The position numbers and the translations under genes are program-made. The notes beneath the pieces were generated by a model that saw only the letters and a list, made by a program, of their open reading frames with translations, was not told the DNA's origin and searched no databases. From Verpa conica (lineage: Eukaryota; Ascomycota; Pezizomycetes; Pezizales; Morchellaceae), in contig JAUFSD010000024.1 in assembly GCA_033030425.1 (NCBI GenBank), positions 992,001 to 1,056,000 of the forward strand: a stretch of 64,000 bases of DNA, in the 5' to 3' direction. Shown piece by piece: positions 35,646 through 46,397 of this stretch. The number at the start of each line of letters is the position of its first letter. The stretch's first letter is position 1.

Positions 35646-36735
35646 GCCTAGCTAGGTCCACCTATATCCCGTGAATATCACGTACGGGTCCAGTATTAGT
35701 AGTCGATAAACCTCAATTCGCCGGTAAAATCTACCCATACTATTTTAGGGTTCCCCTGGCAAATTATTGTATATATATATGCGTAAACCTTGAGACCGGA
35801 GCATTCTCATTATATTATCCAATTAATGGAAGCGTGAATCATGGAGTCAAAGCTTAATTTACTGCCAGCTAGTAGCAAACTAAGTACAAAATGCCAGATT
35901 CCAGCGCCTACATGCGGTATTTACATTGAATCCAGCACTCTGTACTTGAATAAAAGCACGTTTACCGAGACAAGTGCTTATATAGCTTAATGAGAAAGTG
36001 GCTTATCTCTCCGTAGTGTATTCAGTGAGCTAGTCACTTTGCTACCTGACTAGAACCTTAGTACGTAAACTAGCTAATGTTAACCTGGAGTACCTGGTCT
36101 AAGTACATCATACTAGATTCAGTGAAAAAGGCACGTAGAAGCGCTCACAGGCGGTAACTTGAGCTTGGCTGATTTAAGCTTTCATACATATATTCATACT
36201 CTTTGGACCTGGTACTAACTACATCTAGCTAGTATATATATTTGTTTTCCTCAATAATTATACGAGATTTCTGGGTATTGTAGTAGTCCTCTGCTCTGGC
36301 CCCTTGCCTTTTATCACGTTCCTTTATACCGTTTTTGCGTTAAAAACTAATTAGAAGTAAAAAAATACTTAAAATATCAAATGCAATGTGGTTGTATTCT
36401 CCCTCATGTATGATTTATAATGATTTTCATATCCTTCCCCCATTTTTACTCTCTACTACCACTCCTGCACTGGGATGTAAACCCGGTGTATTAATATATA
36501 CGTATTAGTGGTAGTGGTAATAATATTAAACAAGTAACGATAAAAACAGACATATCTCTGGACAACTACAAACATTTTTAAATGAGGACATTTCTAATAA
36601 CGGAGCATCTGGAATGACATAATGAAGGCGGAAGTGGCTCTAATATATGTATCGTCTGTTAAATATACATTTATATACCGTCAAACGGGTCTCTAAAAAT
36701 AACCAATATAAACTATCCTTATATAAACCCACTAA

Positions 36736-38202
36736 TTAGCCGTTCGCTGCTTTGTTCACATTATCTGTTCCATCAGCATTAACTTCTCCATTCTCATGAT
36801 TTGTTCTATCCCCATTACTCATCTCACTACTCTTCTCAATCCACGCATTCATAGCCACTATTAGCCTCACCAAATCCCACTCACCCCTATCACCAACATA
36901 ATCACAAACAACCACCCCACACGCGCCATCCCCGCCATGTTTCCCCGCCAGATGATCCACCGCCAAATGACGCTTAACCTCCACATTAACCTTCTCGGCG
37001 ACGTTTTCCGGCCAACACCCCACCTTCCAGAAATTACACCCCGACAAGAAATTCACAAACAACGGTTTACCTTCCACAGGCACCGCCGCACGCTCAAGGT
37101 GATCTTTTATATATGTAATCTTCTTATCAATCGTCGGCGCCTCCAGGACCTCACAAAAGTCCTGCACACGGCACATCCCATCGGGGGTCGATGTATCATG
37201 GGAATTATACTGCCAATCCTCGGCGTTGATACCGACTTTCCACGTCGCCGAGAGGAAGCGACGGAATAGTATACATTTCCCACGAACCTCACCGAGCTTC
37301 GGTACGCGAGTATGGTCGAGCCACCATCGATGCGATTGAGGATCGATATAGCGTTCTTTCAGATGTTTTGCGAATACTTCATCAGTTGCTTTTCCCCAGC
37401 CTTCGCGCTTCAGCGACATGATGATTGTCTCATGGGGGTGTGTATCCAGGAACTTGTAAGTCTCGTCTAATAGTTCCTGCAGCTTCTTTGCCGTGAGTGA
37501 AAGCACGATTGGGAAAGCCGCATGGACGAGGGTGAGCTCTCCGTTATTTTCAACCTGGCAGCGAATATCGAAGAAGCGGATCCCGTTCTCGAGCTGTGTT
37601 CTGATGCTGACGGCTTGGCAGCGTACGGACGGTAGTGCGCGGAAGCAGGTGGGGCTGTTGTGGGTGCCTGGGATCGAGATTGCTGAGAGGGGGACTTCGT
37701 CTTTGAGGCGTTCTTGCCATTTTTGGAGAGCTGCGGTTGAGAAGAGCGCGAGGTGTGAATGAGACTTGTGGAAGACCCCATTGAACCGTGTGGGTGCTGT
37801 GGGTGTTAGACAGACTACTGCTGGTTTCTCGCTGCCCCCTAGATCTATACGGAACCTTCCGGCTTGGTCGTCCTCGAATACAAGCCGTAGGACAGCCCCG
37901 TCTGTGAGCTTGATCGCTGTCTGTATGGTGCAGAACGGCGGGATGATGTACTTGACATCGTGTTCTGTGAATGCCTTTGCGTTTTCCGCGATAGTTATGT
38001 TAGTTGGTTGTGGGGCGGGCGCGACACCGCTGGTTCGGAGGGCGCGGGTGAGGTGGTGCGTGAAGTTGCCGATGTTGTGTAGGTTCTTGAGCGTGACTGG
38101 GGCAGGGCCCGGGGGTTTGGCAATTGGGAAGTTCGCGATACGGACTATCGTTATCGACGTTGCTGAGAGATTGCGGAGTACGAGGTGCTCAGGGGGCGCC
38201 AT
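36736..38202 (-). CDS. PI-PLC X-domain protein, 488 aa, single exon
   Basis: The catalytic X domain of phosphatidylinositol-specific phospholipase C spans about residues 170-340. It holds SAISIPGTHNSPTCF with the first catalytic His at 181, RTQLENGIRFFDIRC, and LTLVHAAFPI with the second His at 227. ETIIMSLKREGWG and RGKCILFRRF follow. There is no Y domain, EF hand or C2 domain, so it is of the bacterial/PLCXD type. Residues 1-165 are a separate N-terminal beta-rich region (LVLRNLSATSITIVRIANF) common in fungal members. The last 30 residues are Asn/Glu-rich. No signal peptide is seen. It likely cleaves PI or GPI-related lipids. It lies upstream in the same direction as nothing close; HET-C, also on the minus strand, begins 3.4 kb away. 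Confidence 0.9.
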   Translation of the reverse strand: MAPPEHLVLRNLSATSITIVRIANFPIAKPPGPAPVTLKNLHNIGNFTHHLTRALRTSGVAPAPQPTNITIAENAKAFTEHDVKYIIPPFCTIQTAIKLTDGAVLRLVFEDDQAGRFRIDLGGSEKPAVVCLTPTAPTRFNGVFHKSHSHLALFSTAALQKWQERLKDEVPLSAISIPGTHNSPTCFRALPSVRCQAVSIRTQLENGIRFFDIRCQVENNGELTLVHAAFPIVLSLTAKKLQELLDETYKFLDTHPHETIIMSLKREGWGKATDEVFAKHLKERYIDPQSHRWWLDHTRVPKLGEVRGKCILFRRFLSATWKVGINAEDWQYNSHDTSTPDGMCRVQDFCEVLEAPTIDKKITYIKDHLERAAVPVEGKPLFVNFLSGCNFWKVGCWPENVAEKVNVEVKRHLAVDHLAGKHGGDGACGVVVCDYVGDRGEWDLVRLIVAMNAWIEKSSEMSNGDRTNHENGEVNADGTDNVNKAANG

Positions 38203-39067
38203 TGAAGGAGGGTTAGCTGAGCGTCTTTGAAACAGCGGGGAAGACGTTGAATAAGTACCTTATCAGTCAATGAGCAGGGCCATGATAGACCATCCAAAAG
38301 GAGGTCGGGTTCAAGACATGGTTATCCAATTAAAGACATATACAAGAAGGGCAGCGGAAAGGTTGGGTAATAGTTATCCACGTTATGGGGCTCTCCTGCA
38401 TAAGGACCAGGATCCGTGCATGAATTCACGTCTACGGGATTCTGTTGTAGTCCCCTAACCCTGAAGAGTGTTAGGATTCACGTCTTTGAGACAGACATGA
38501 GTGAATGAATTAATCATAAGTACATGGGGGGACAGAAATGTCTTGCAGGTATATGTAGAGCTACACATGATAGAGATAAAGGCAGCTATATTTTTGTCTG
38601 AAAGATAATACCACAATTACTAGAAACTGCTATATTAAATAGCTAGGCTTGGCATGAGCCAACAGCTTGGGTTTAGACTGGTTTCGGAACGTACGGAATA
38701 AGGGGAATTATATTAAGTTGGGTTAATGAATATCTTGGGAGAGCTAGGGAACAGTCGGATATTGGGATAAATTTGTCCTGGGAATGGTTCGTGGGATGAG
38801 TACTTATCTAGGGGATACGGCATCTTAGTGCGAAGACTTCATGAGGGCTCTTCAAGAGATATCGCTAATTAAGGGTATTTGAGAGAATGGACTGAGTAAT
38901 CATAGTAACGTGTCTTTACTTGCTACTGCAATCATTACTACGCAACGTAACAAGCAATACAAATACTTAAATCCCACTCAATGGTTATCAAAAGAAATAT
39001 GGGACTAAAACGAGACAATCCTTCGCTATCCCTTAATTCCTCTGTCAAAGCCTTACGACCCATGTCC
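38203..39067. other. Intergenic between PI-PLC and HET-C
   Basis: Holds the PI-PLC promoter and the 3' flank of HET-C. A retroelement tail fragment is at 38501-38530. Confidence 0.5.
38501..38530 (-). mobile_element. 30-bp retroelement tail, subfamily B, imperfect duplication
   Basis: GTGAATGAATTAATCATAAG then TACATGGGGG. The flanks GACAGACATG (left) and GACAGAAATG (right, from 38531) match at 9 of 10 bases, a possible target duplication. It lies about 300 bp upstream of the PI-PLC start. Confidence 0.6.
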
Positions 39068-41631
39068 TTAATACCTATACTCATAGTTCTGTGAGCTATG
39101 TCCGTGCCCGCCTCGCTCGTCGCCTGAGCCTCCTCTATCTTTGTGCTTCTTATCTTTCTTATCTTTCTTGTCCCTATAGTCGCCGGTTGGTTAGGACTGT
39201 CTGGTGTAATTGTGGGGAATCTTGTGGGAGGAGGGAATGTGAAGTACTTCTTGTCTTTATCTTTGTACTCCTTGTCCTTGTGGTCCTTCTCCTTATATTT
39301 ATCCTTATCCTTTTTATCCTTCTTATCCTTTCGATCCTTATCATCACTTTTGCACCCAGCTCATTAGTACTCAAACACCCAACGCTCCCAGAAGAAGAAA
39401 AATAAAAGACAAGGTCACGTGTATTCATACTGATCGTCATATTTATCCTTCTTCTTTTTCTCGTCCTTGTCCTTTGACTTGCCATCTTTCGATTTTCCAG
39501 ATTTCCCATCGTTATATCCCTGTCCCGCAGCGTCCAGAAGCCCCCCTAACGCACCACCGAAAGCCCCCGGAAGTTTCATACCACCGACACTTACCCCGCC
39601 ACCAGAAGTACTAGAGACACCAGGGATATTTGCGAATGGGTCGTTCTTCTTCCCTTTGCTGTCCTTCTTCTTCTTGGTCTTATCCCACTCACCGCCCTTA
39701 GTCTTTCCATGGCCTCCACCGTGACCACCGGCGAATACACCACCTTCGTGGTTCTTACCTTGCCGGACACCCTCGGATGAAAGGATGTCGTTAAGGCTGG
39801 CGCCGCGATCGGGGAGACGGTCGACCCATCTCTGTACTGTGGAGAACATTATACCCTGAATTTCGAACGGGGGCCCAGACTTCCGGAGAGCAGGATGGTG
39901 GAAGACTGGGATGATATCGGCCATGATAACCTCCACAGGGGCTGCGGGGTTCTCCCATGCGTAGACGATACGCGGAACGACAAATCCGAGAACTGCTGAA
40001 GCAACTTCGCCAGCAGGGGTATTGAGTTTATTTGAGAAATGGTCCTTTGAGAGGAGGGAGTGAGTGGGGTCATCGCAAGTATCTACAGTCCATGGCTCAT
40101 ACTGGTGTTGTGCGGACGAATCAACCACAGCGGAGGAGCCTGTCTTGAGTTCTAATGAGACTTGCGCAATGATTGGCTGAACATACGGAGCGAGGAGACC
40201 GAGAATAAAGAGGGAAAGGGTATCGGAGATTTTTTCAACGAGCGCAGAGAGGCCGGGGATTTTCTCGATTGTAGCCTCGATTGAACGCATGACCTTGTCC
40301 CGGAATTCGAGAATTGGATAGATATCCCTTGCTGTTTTAACAGGGTCAAATCCACCTGGAGAGGGGCCTCCGGGGCCTCGTGAGCCATGGGGAGAGATAT
40401 GCATGTTTGCCATTTCCTTCGCATTAGATTCCGCCTCTAGCCTATCTGCGTCGCCTGCAAATCCACCCATGTTTGGGACCTGAGAGAGAAGGTCTTGAAG
40501 CATTGACTTTTGGCCAGTCTTTTTAGACTTCTTTTGTTGTTCGTGGGCCTCTCCAAGGGCTATATTGAGCTCGTCAACTTCCGTTTGGGAAAATTTGTCT
40601 TGGGCTTCTCCGAGGACCGAATGTAGGAAATCGACTGCGCCGAAGGTACCAGTCACAAGGGGGAATACGTGCGGTCCACCTGAAGTATAGCCGGGGGGCA
40701 CTCCAATCACCCGCTGTGTATCAATACCGGTGTGTGGGAATACGGATAGAAATCCGAGCTCCCTCAATACTAGTTCGATATAGTTCGAATGTGCAGAGAA
40801 ATCTTCCAGACAATGGAGGGCTTGTCCGAGACAGCGAAGAGCTTCACAAAGATCGGCTTCATTGCCCGCAACACCAGCACCACCGGAGGTGTATAAACGG
40901 CCAAAGTGGATCGAGCGAGTCAAGGAGTGCTTGACGTAACCGGTGGAGGTGGCCCATCCACCAGCTTCGTTGGCGATGTAGTTTTTCATGCCTGTCATTG
41001 GGTCGATATCCAGTTCAACCTGTAAGACTGGAGGGCGAAGGCGTGGGTCATAGACCCGGGCGTCCATATTGTCCGCATAGTCTTTTGGATTGTCTACGGA
41101 ATGTTAGCATAAGAATTATGCTGTGAACTTCATTCGCGACATGAGATAGGAAACGAAGGTATTAAACTCGAGGTTATCAATAAAGTGGCAAGAGACCAAC
41201 AAGGAGGATGAAAGCTCTCCAATCGGTATGTACTCACCAATATGCTCTTCCGGTCTATAAACACCCAATCTCTCCTCCGTAACCTCAAACTCTCCAGTCG
41301 CATACCCAAAACTCAAAAAACTCAACACCCAAACCAGAACCCTTATCGTATCCTTATTAACGCTCTTCAATGTGCCCACATCCAGCGCCTGGGAGTAGTC
41401 ACGCAGCCAGTTCCCAAAATATACACGCCTAATGTTCATAGCAGTCCATTTTCCGCCGTGGAGAGCCAACAACGTCTTTAATGTATCCTCGATATCACCA
41501 TGACGCCAGTTCTTGCCTTCGATCTTGGCAATAGACGCGATGTTCCCCGCGCCAAAAGCAGCAGCTGGGGAAGCGAACACCAGCACGAGCAGGAGCGTTA
41601 GGACCACAAGGGTCGGGGAGTGAGTTGCCAT
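39068..41631 (-). CDS. het-C: HET-C heterokaryon incompatibility protein, 4 exons, 757 aa
   Basis: HET-C family proteins act in vegetative (heterokaryon) incompatibility in Neurospora and are secretory-pathway or cell-surface proteins. Exons 41631-41238, 41093-39419, 39346-39248 and 39173-39068 keep frame throughout. A signal peptide (LVVLTLLLVLVFASPAAAF) is followed by family blocks WRHGDIEDTLKTLL, RRVYFGNWLRDYSQALD, YRPEEHIDNPKDYADN, MTGMKNYIANE, LCEALRCLGQALHCLEDF and HSNYIELVLRELG. The middle is hydrophobic/variable. The C-terminal third is Gly-rich then Lys/Asp-rich. Two small exons extend the tail (KDKDKKDKKDKKHKDR) to a Tyr-rich end, QNYEYRY. The exon 2 donor could be GTGACC, as coordinated here, or the more usual GTATGA nine bases upstream; both keep the frame. 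Without those exons the product would be 690 residues. The Neurospora protein is longer (about 960) with a Gly-rich tail. I chose Met at 41631 because it heads the signal peptide; a longer in-frame extension lacks support. Confidence 0.9.
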
Positions 41632-44600
41632 GATAGTATTCAATGAAGTGTATCTAGTGTGTATTCTTCTCGGGTTAAGGGTTTTCGTTCGAATTAACTT
41701 TATGCTGTGCCTGAGAGATGAGGTTTTGTGAAGTGAAGCTGTTTGCCCCCGCCTTATCAACCAACCCCTCCCTCGCTCGCTCACTTCCCCACTCTGTTAC
41801 AAGGATTAATATATAGAGTATTGCTGACCCCCTGCAAGTCCAGAATCACCATCACCGCTAGCGGACTTCAGCTGAGATATCTCCCCGACTTGTATGTAAC
41901 GACTGGCGATCGGCTGTACCTTGCCGATTCCCCCCAGTGACGTTTGCTGGTGGCACATTATAACGTACGATGAAATTTGCCTTCTTAGGGCTAATGTTAG
42001 CAATATATCGAGATTATGGGCGAACCACAACCTCACACGTAAATAACCACTCATTTATTACATCTAAGTAAACAGGAACTAGGAATAATGCTGTTGCCTT
42101 ACGATGCTAGGGCTAAAGCTCTAGCGCATCTGATGTCAGCGCACTGCTTGGCGAGATAAAGCCTGTATTTATTAAACTCTTCACCTCCCCCCCCTGTTGT
42201 TGACCGAAGTTCGATCACGAAAGTAGTACCAACTGGCCGTAAAGGGCAATATGCTACTAATCAGGTACCGACATATCCGAGTCTTGGCATACCCATCACC
42301 GATTATTTATGGTTAAGGCTTGATAAGAAGGAGTTTTTGGAGGGAGTTAACTTGCAAAACATACAGTTAGTGAATTCGAGAGTACGACGTCTGGTACCAC
42401 TATATTGGAATAAAGACCTAAAGCCACCTTTAAAGCCACTCTTAAATCAGGTCCTGTCTCCCAGCTACTTATGCCTAGCTATTCCTTAATTGCGCCGCAA
42501 GCGGATACCGATCGGACAAAGCCCTAACAATAGATCTCCTGACCTTGTTTGCATGTGTAGTACTCTATCTAATTGATGTTTTTGTTTATAACAGAGCATA
42601 GAAGTTATTAGTCATGGGGCCTACAAATATCTTATTAAGCCCCCCTTGGCATACTCTAGCAAGATAAATCTTATATATCGAGCCAATATGTGAATTTTAT
42701 GAACTCGGGGATAAGCTGTTATAGCTAGAACCAATCTAAATTATATGGGGTAAAGTTAGTACTGGAGCGAAATAGATCCGCTTACTTTAATAACTATACA
42801 AGGCCGAACTAGCGTAACTTCTAGGCTAGCAGTATTTATTGATTATCCTCCATATCAACAAAATACATTTATATGCTAGTCTTGTCCGCCTATACTTAAG
42901 CCGAGGTCTTGTATAGTCCGAAGTACTTCGGGGGTGGGGGAAGGTGGCGGGAGCTGTGGCAGGGCGAATTATGGGAAAAGATCAGCGTACTTCCACCGCC
43001 ACAGTTCTCGTCACATATCTCCACCTCTGAAGTACATGTAACTTCGCTCGAGGCCGGAATCCATACTACTGGCGGAAGTGATTTGTGACTATCGGTACCT
43101 AATTCATCTGAATGGTACAAGGGACACTAGGGTATACTAGGCTTCGGCTAGATTTCTTCTCTAGAATTAAAATATTTCTTGTGGCTGTGGTACGTAGTAT
43201 CACAGATATGCCAAGGTTTCAGATTCTGGGGCTAGCCGGCCGGTGTCGTCGCGTCGTAATCTAAGAACTCCAACAAAAGTAAATGAATACCTAAGAAAGC
43301 ACCCGTTCTTCGAGAGATTAATTCTGTTCTGTTTCTATGATTCTATGATGGTAGGGGTATTTTGCTAGAACTTTTAAAGTAGTAGATTATTACTCTCTTA
43401 TACTAAGGATCACTCTATAATCCCCCTCCTTTAGAGTGGAGTTACATTAGCCTAGATGAGATTATTAGCCGTTGCAAACGTCAGTATCTATTTAGATCAC
43501 TGTGATTGATACATGTAATACCCTGATTCTCGGTACGATGGATGATACCTACAGTATGGGAAAACTTTTTCTTTTTGGTCACGGCGTTCGAGAGAATGCT
43601 ACATATATTAAGTCAGCTGTGTCATAGAAATCGGTAGCACTGCAAAACTTAAAGTCACATTCCCCAGCAAACATCTGTCTTTCCGTCATTATGTAATCAA
43701 GACTATGTGGTGTGCTTAAAGCGTCAGCCATGCTCGAGAAAATTAATAATTAGAATAGAGTTGCTGTGGCTATAATAATAAGGGGTGGGTATAAGCAAAA
43801 GCTCGATAATTCATAAAATAACTGGTATAACAGGGTACCAATTTGAATGATGCAGCAAATGTACTGGTAAAACTACATGTAGACCTAGAGCTCAATGAAA
43901 GAAATGTTTAAATACCCATATTTTTCTAAGCTCTATGGATCAACTACAAGGGGCCATTATGGGGCATGTATAGTAGGAGTTCACATACATATACGGCGTC
44001 GCCTTTGAGCCTATAAACCGTTTTTACACGTCTTACTCTTTATAAGATCCCGATTGTTGGCCGTAAGGCTCCTGATATTTACATAGGTCCTAGTGAGGTA
44101 TCACCCATTTTAAAATTTACTTATCTGGATGGATCATATTAGTGTGTTAGCTGTTTTTGGGACTATGGGCTCTTCTAAGCAAGGTTATTGCATGATCTTG
44201 TACCAGGTATTAGAAGTGTGCATAAGCACACATTAATTCTGTTTGGTTGCCCTCTCACCAAACGGATAGTTGCAACCCAAACTTTCAACTCAGGCCACCA
44301 CTTCCTATATGCACACATACGAGCTTTCCAATTCCGGTATATAATATCTAGCGGCGCGGCTGTTGAGAAGATGGGAGGAACACTAGAGATCATTCTATGG
44401 AATAAGAAGGCCTGGATAAACATGCATGAATGTCGTACCAAAAATAATGCCGCTGTTGAAACAGAATAATTTGATAGGCTACAGATCCGTAAATGGGACA
44501 TAAGTATATGTGCCTCGTGGTACTAGGTACTTTCGGAGTGGCATGCCCTACGTAGTTAGGTATTTGTTCAAAAGTGTCGTATAAGTGCATTGTGGCGTTG

Positions 44601-46397
44601 ATGTACCGCAGGTAGTCTCATATACTATCTGTAGCTTTTCTCTAGCTCTTTGTAATGCTTTTTGGTATCTGTCCTAAATCTTCGTTCCTAATCGTAGAAG
44701 GTCGCAAGAATGTTGACTCTCCCGTAAATTCCATTCCTTTTGGAAGTGAGGATTAGTGGGGATGTAACCAACTATGGGGATTAAGTAGAAAAACGCCTGT
44801 AATATCTTACGAGGTGGTACATTGCTACGGTAACAGTGCTACTAGAACACGAGGGCCTGAATATCCCAGGAAAAAAACTCCAAAGGCGGCTCCAAATTCC
44901 CGCAAACACAAACTCAAGAGCTAAGAGTTATTTTTAAGTTCATATAAACATCCTCTGGGTGCAACTGGGTAGATATGTAGTAAAATATCTCTATATATTC
45001 TTATCACGTTCCAGGTTTACTTCTCTAAAACCTATTGATACGGTAGTCCGGAATTCCTCGCTAGAAATTCACTTAATTGCTAGGATAGACAGCCATACAG
45101 CTCGAAAGATTATTCCTATTGCGTCTGCGTTAGAATGGTCTTAAAATCACGCATAGTTTGATGATTATAGACCGGTATTCCTAATAGAGGAAAAGGAAAT
45201 AGCGACTATACACCGGGTAGCCACCTCCCATGGGATCTAGTACCAGCTCCTATTCAAACATCACCACTTACTCTTGTGAACTAGTGGACTAGTATCTATC
45301 TCTGAGGGATTTACATTTGATCGCGACAGAGACACAGCCACCTTCACGGTGAGGTTGGATATTGCGGCTAGTCCCGAATGGTTGGCTGCGTTATTACCGC
45401 ACGGTAGCGGCCATGGCTCCGCGCCAAGAGTTTCATTCAACATGCAGTGCTCGCTTAAAAACAAGCTTCTCAACGCGGGGACCTAAACATGCATTTTACA
45501 CATCAACACTTTGGTTGGCTGACTTGCGTGGCATATCCAGGTTCTTCTTACAATACACCGTCGCAGCTTTCTAGAGTATGAGCGATTTTCAGAGGGAGGA
45601 TTATAGCAAGCACATTCCGTTTATGGGTATGCGCAAATTTTCTCTAGCCACTGAGACTGGACCAAATAAAACAGACAATGAAGCTGATGTTTTTTTAGGA
45701 AGTCTTAAGATGGAATGTAGCCTTGTGGGGACATCGTCTCGAAGGGGCTGTAAATGCCCTGAAGTACCGCATATCGGACAAATAGGAGATCTCGGGAATA
45801 AAATACTCAAAGCTCTGCTGATTATGCATTAGTTTTGATGGTGGCAGAGTCGTGAGTTCTACTTATGGTAGGTCCCAGCGATATTATCTCAAATTCATTG
45901 ATAAAGATATGTTACGCAATTCAATCCTGCTATCTCTCATCTTACATAGTGGGTTTTTATAAACAGATTTTAAAATTTGAATCATGTTACTCTCCCGTTA
46001 ATATCTGAGGCAGTGATTTTATTTGCTCGGGAATACCTGTTACACTTGTGTGTCCTCTCACAACTTTGTCTTAATCTATGAATAACTACCAGTATGACCA
46101 TGCAGAATCCTTTATCTTAATTCGTGTTCAAGTTATTATGCCGAATAGCTTTAGATATTAAATTTACGGCTTGCACGAGCGAATGATAGCCACCAAACAC
46201 TAGTGGGCGTTCGCCGATTTAGTCCCGGTAGTGATTTTTGTCGGCACTGCACATCAGCTCGCAGGTGACCTTAGCAGAAACACCCCCCCCCAAACTAGCA
46301 CAGCTGAGGTCAGGGCCACCCTACATAAAGACTATCTATGGCCGTTGATACTGAGTTTGGTTTAAACTTTCAGTTCCCCACCATATGCTAACAACAA
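41632..46397. other. AT-rich gene desert, about 4.8 kb
   Basis: No gene I can support. Short frames at 42896-43120 (-), 44175-44501 (both strands) and 45261-45832 (both strands) have near-normal composition and may be coding relics. None shows a domain, start context or intron signals. Confidence 0.5.

Larger units (their letters stand above)
32481..36735. other. AT-rich region with two tail insertions
   Basis: No gene supported with confidence. A 155-codon frame at 33995-34462 (+) has balanced composition and several Trp residues but no recognised domain; it may be a remnant. A locally GC-richer patch lies at 33110-33270. Retroelement tails are at 35200-35225 and 35579-35645. Confidence 0.45.

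Noticed and set aside
39091..39405. Leu/Ser-rich hydrophobic plus-strand frames that look like membrane proteins
   Set aside because: They are the complement of the Lys/Asp-rich HET-C tail exons.
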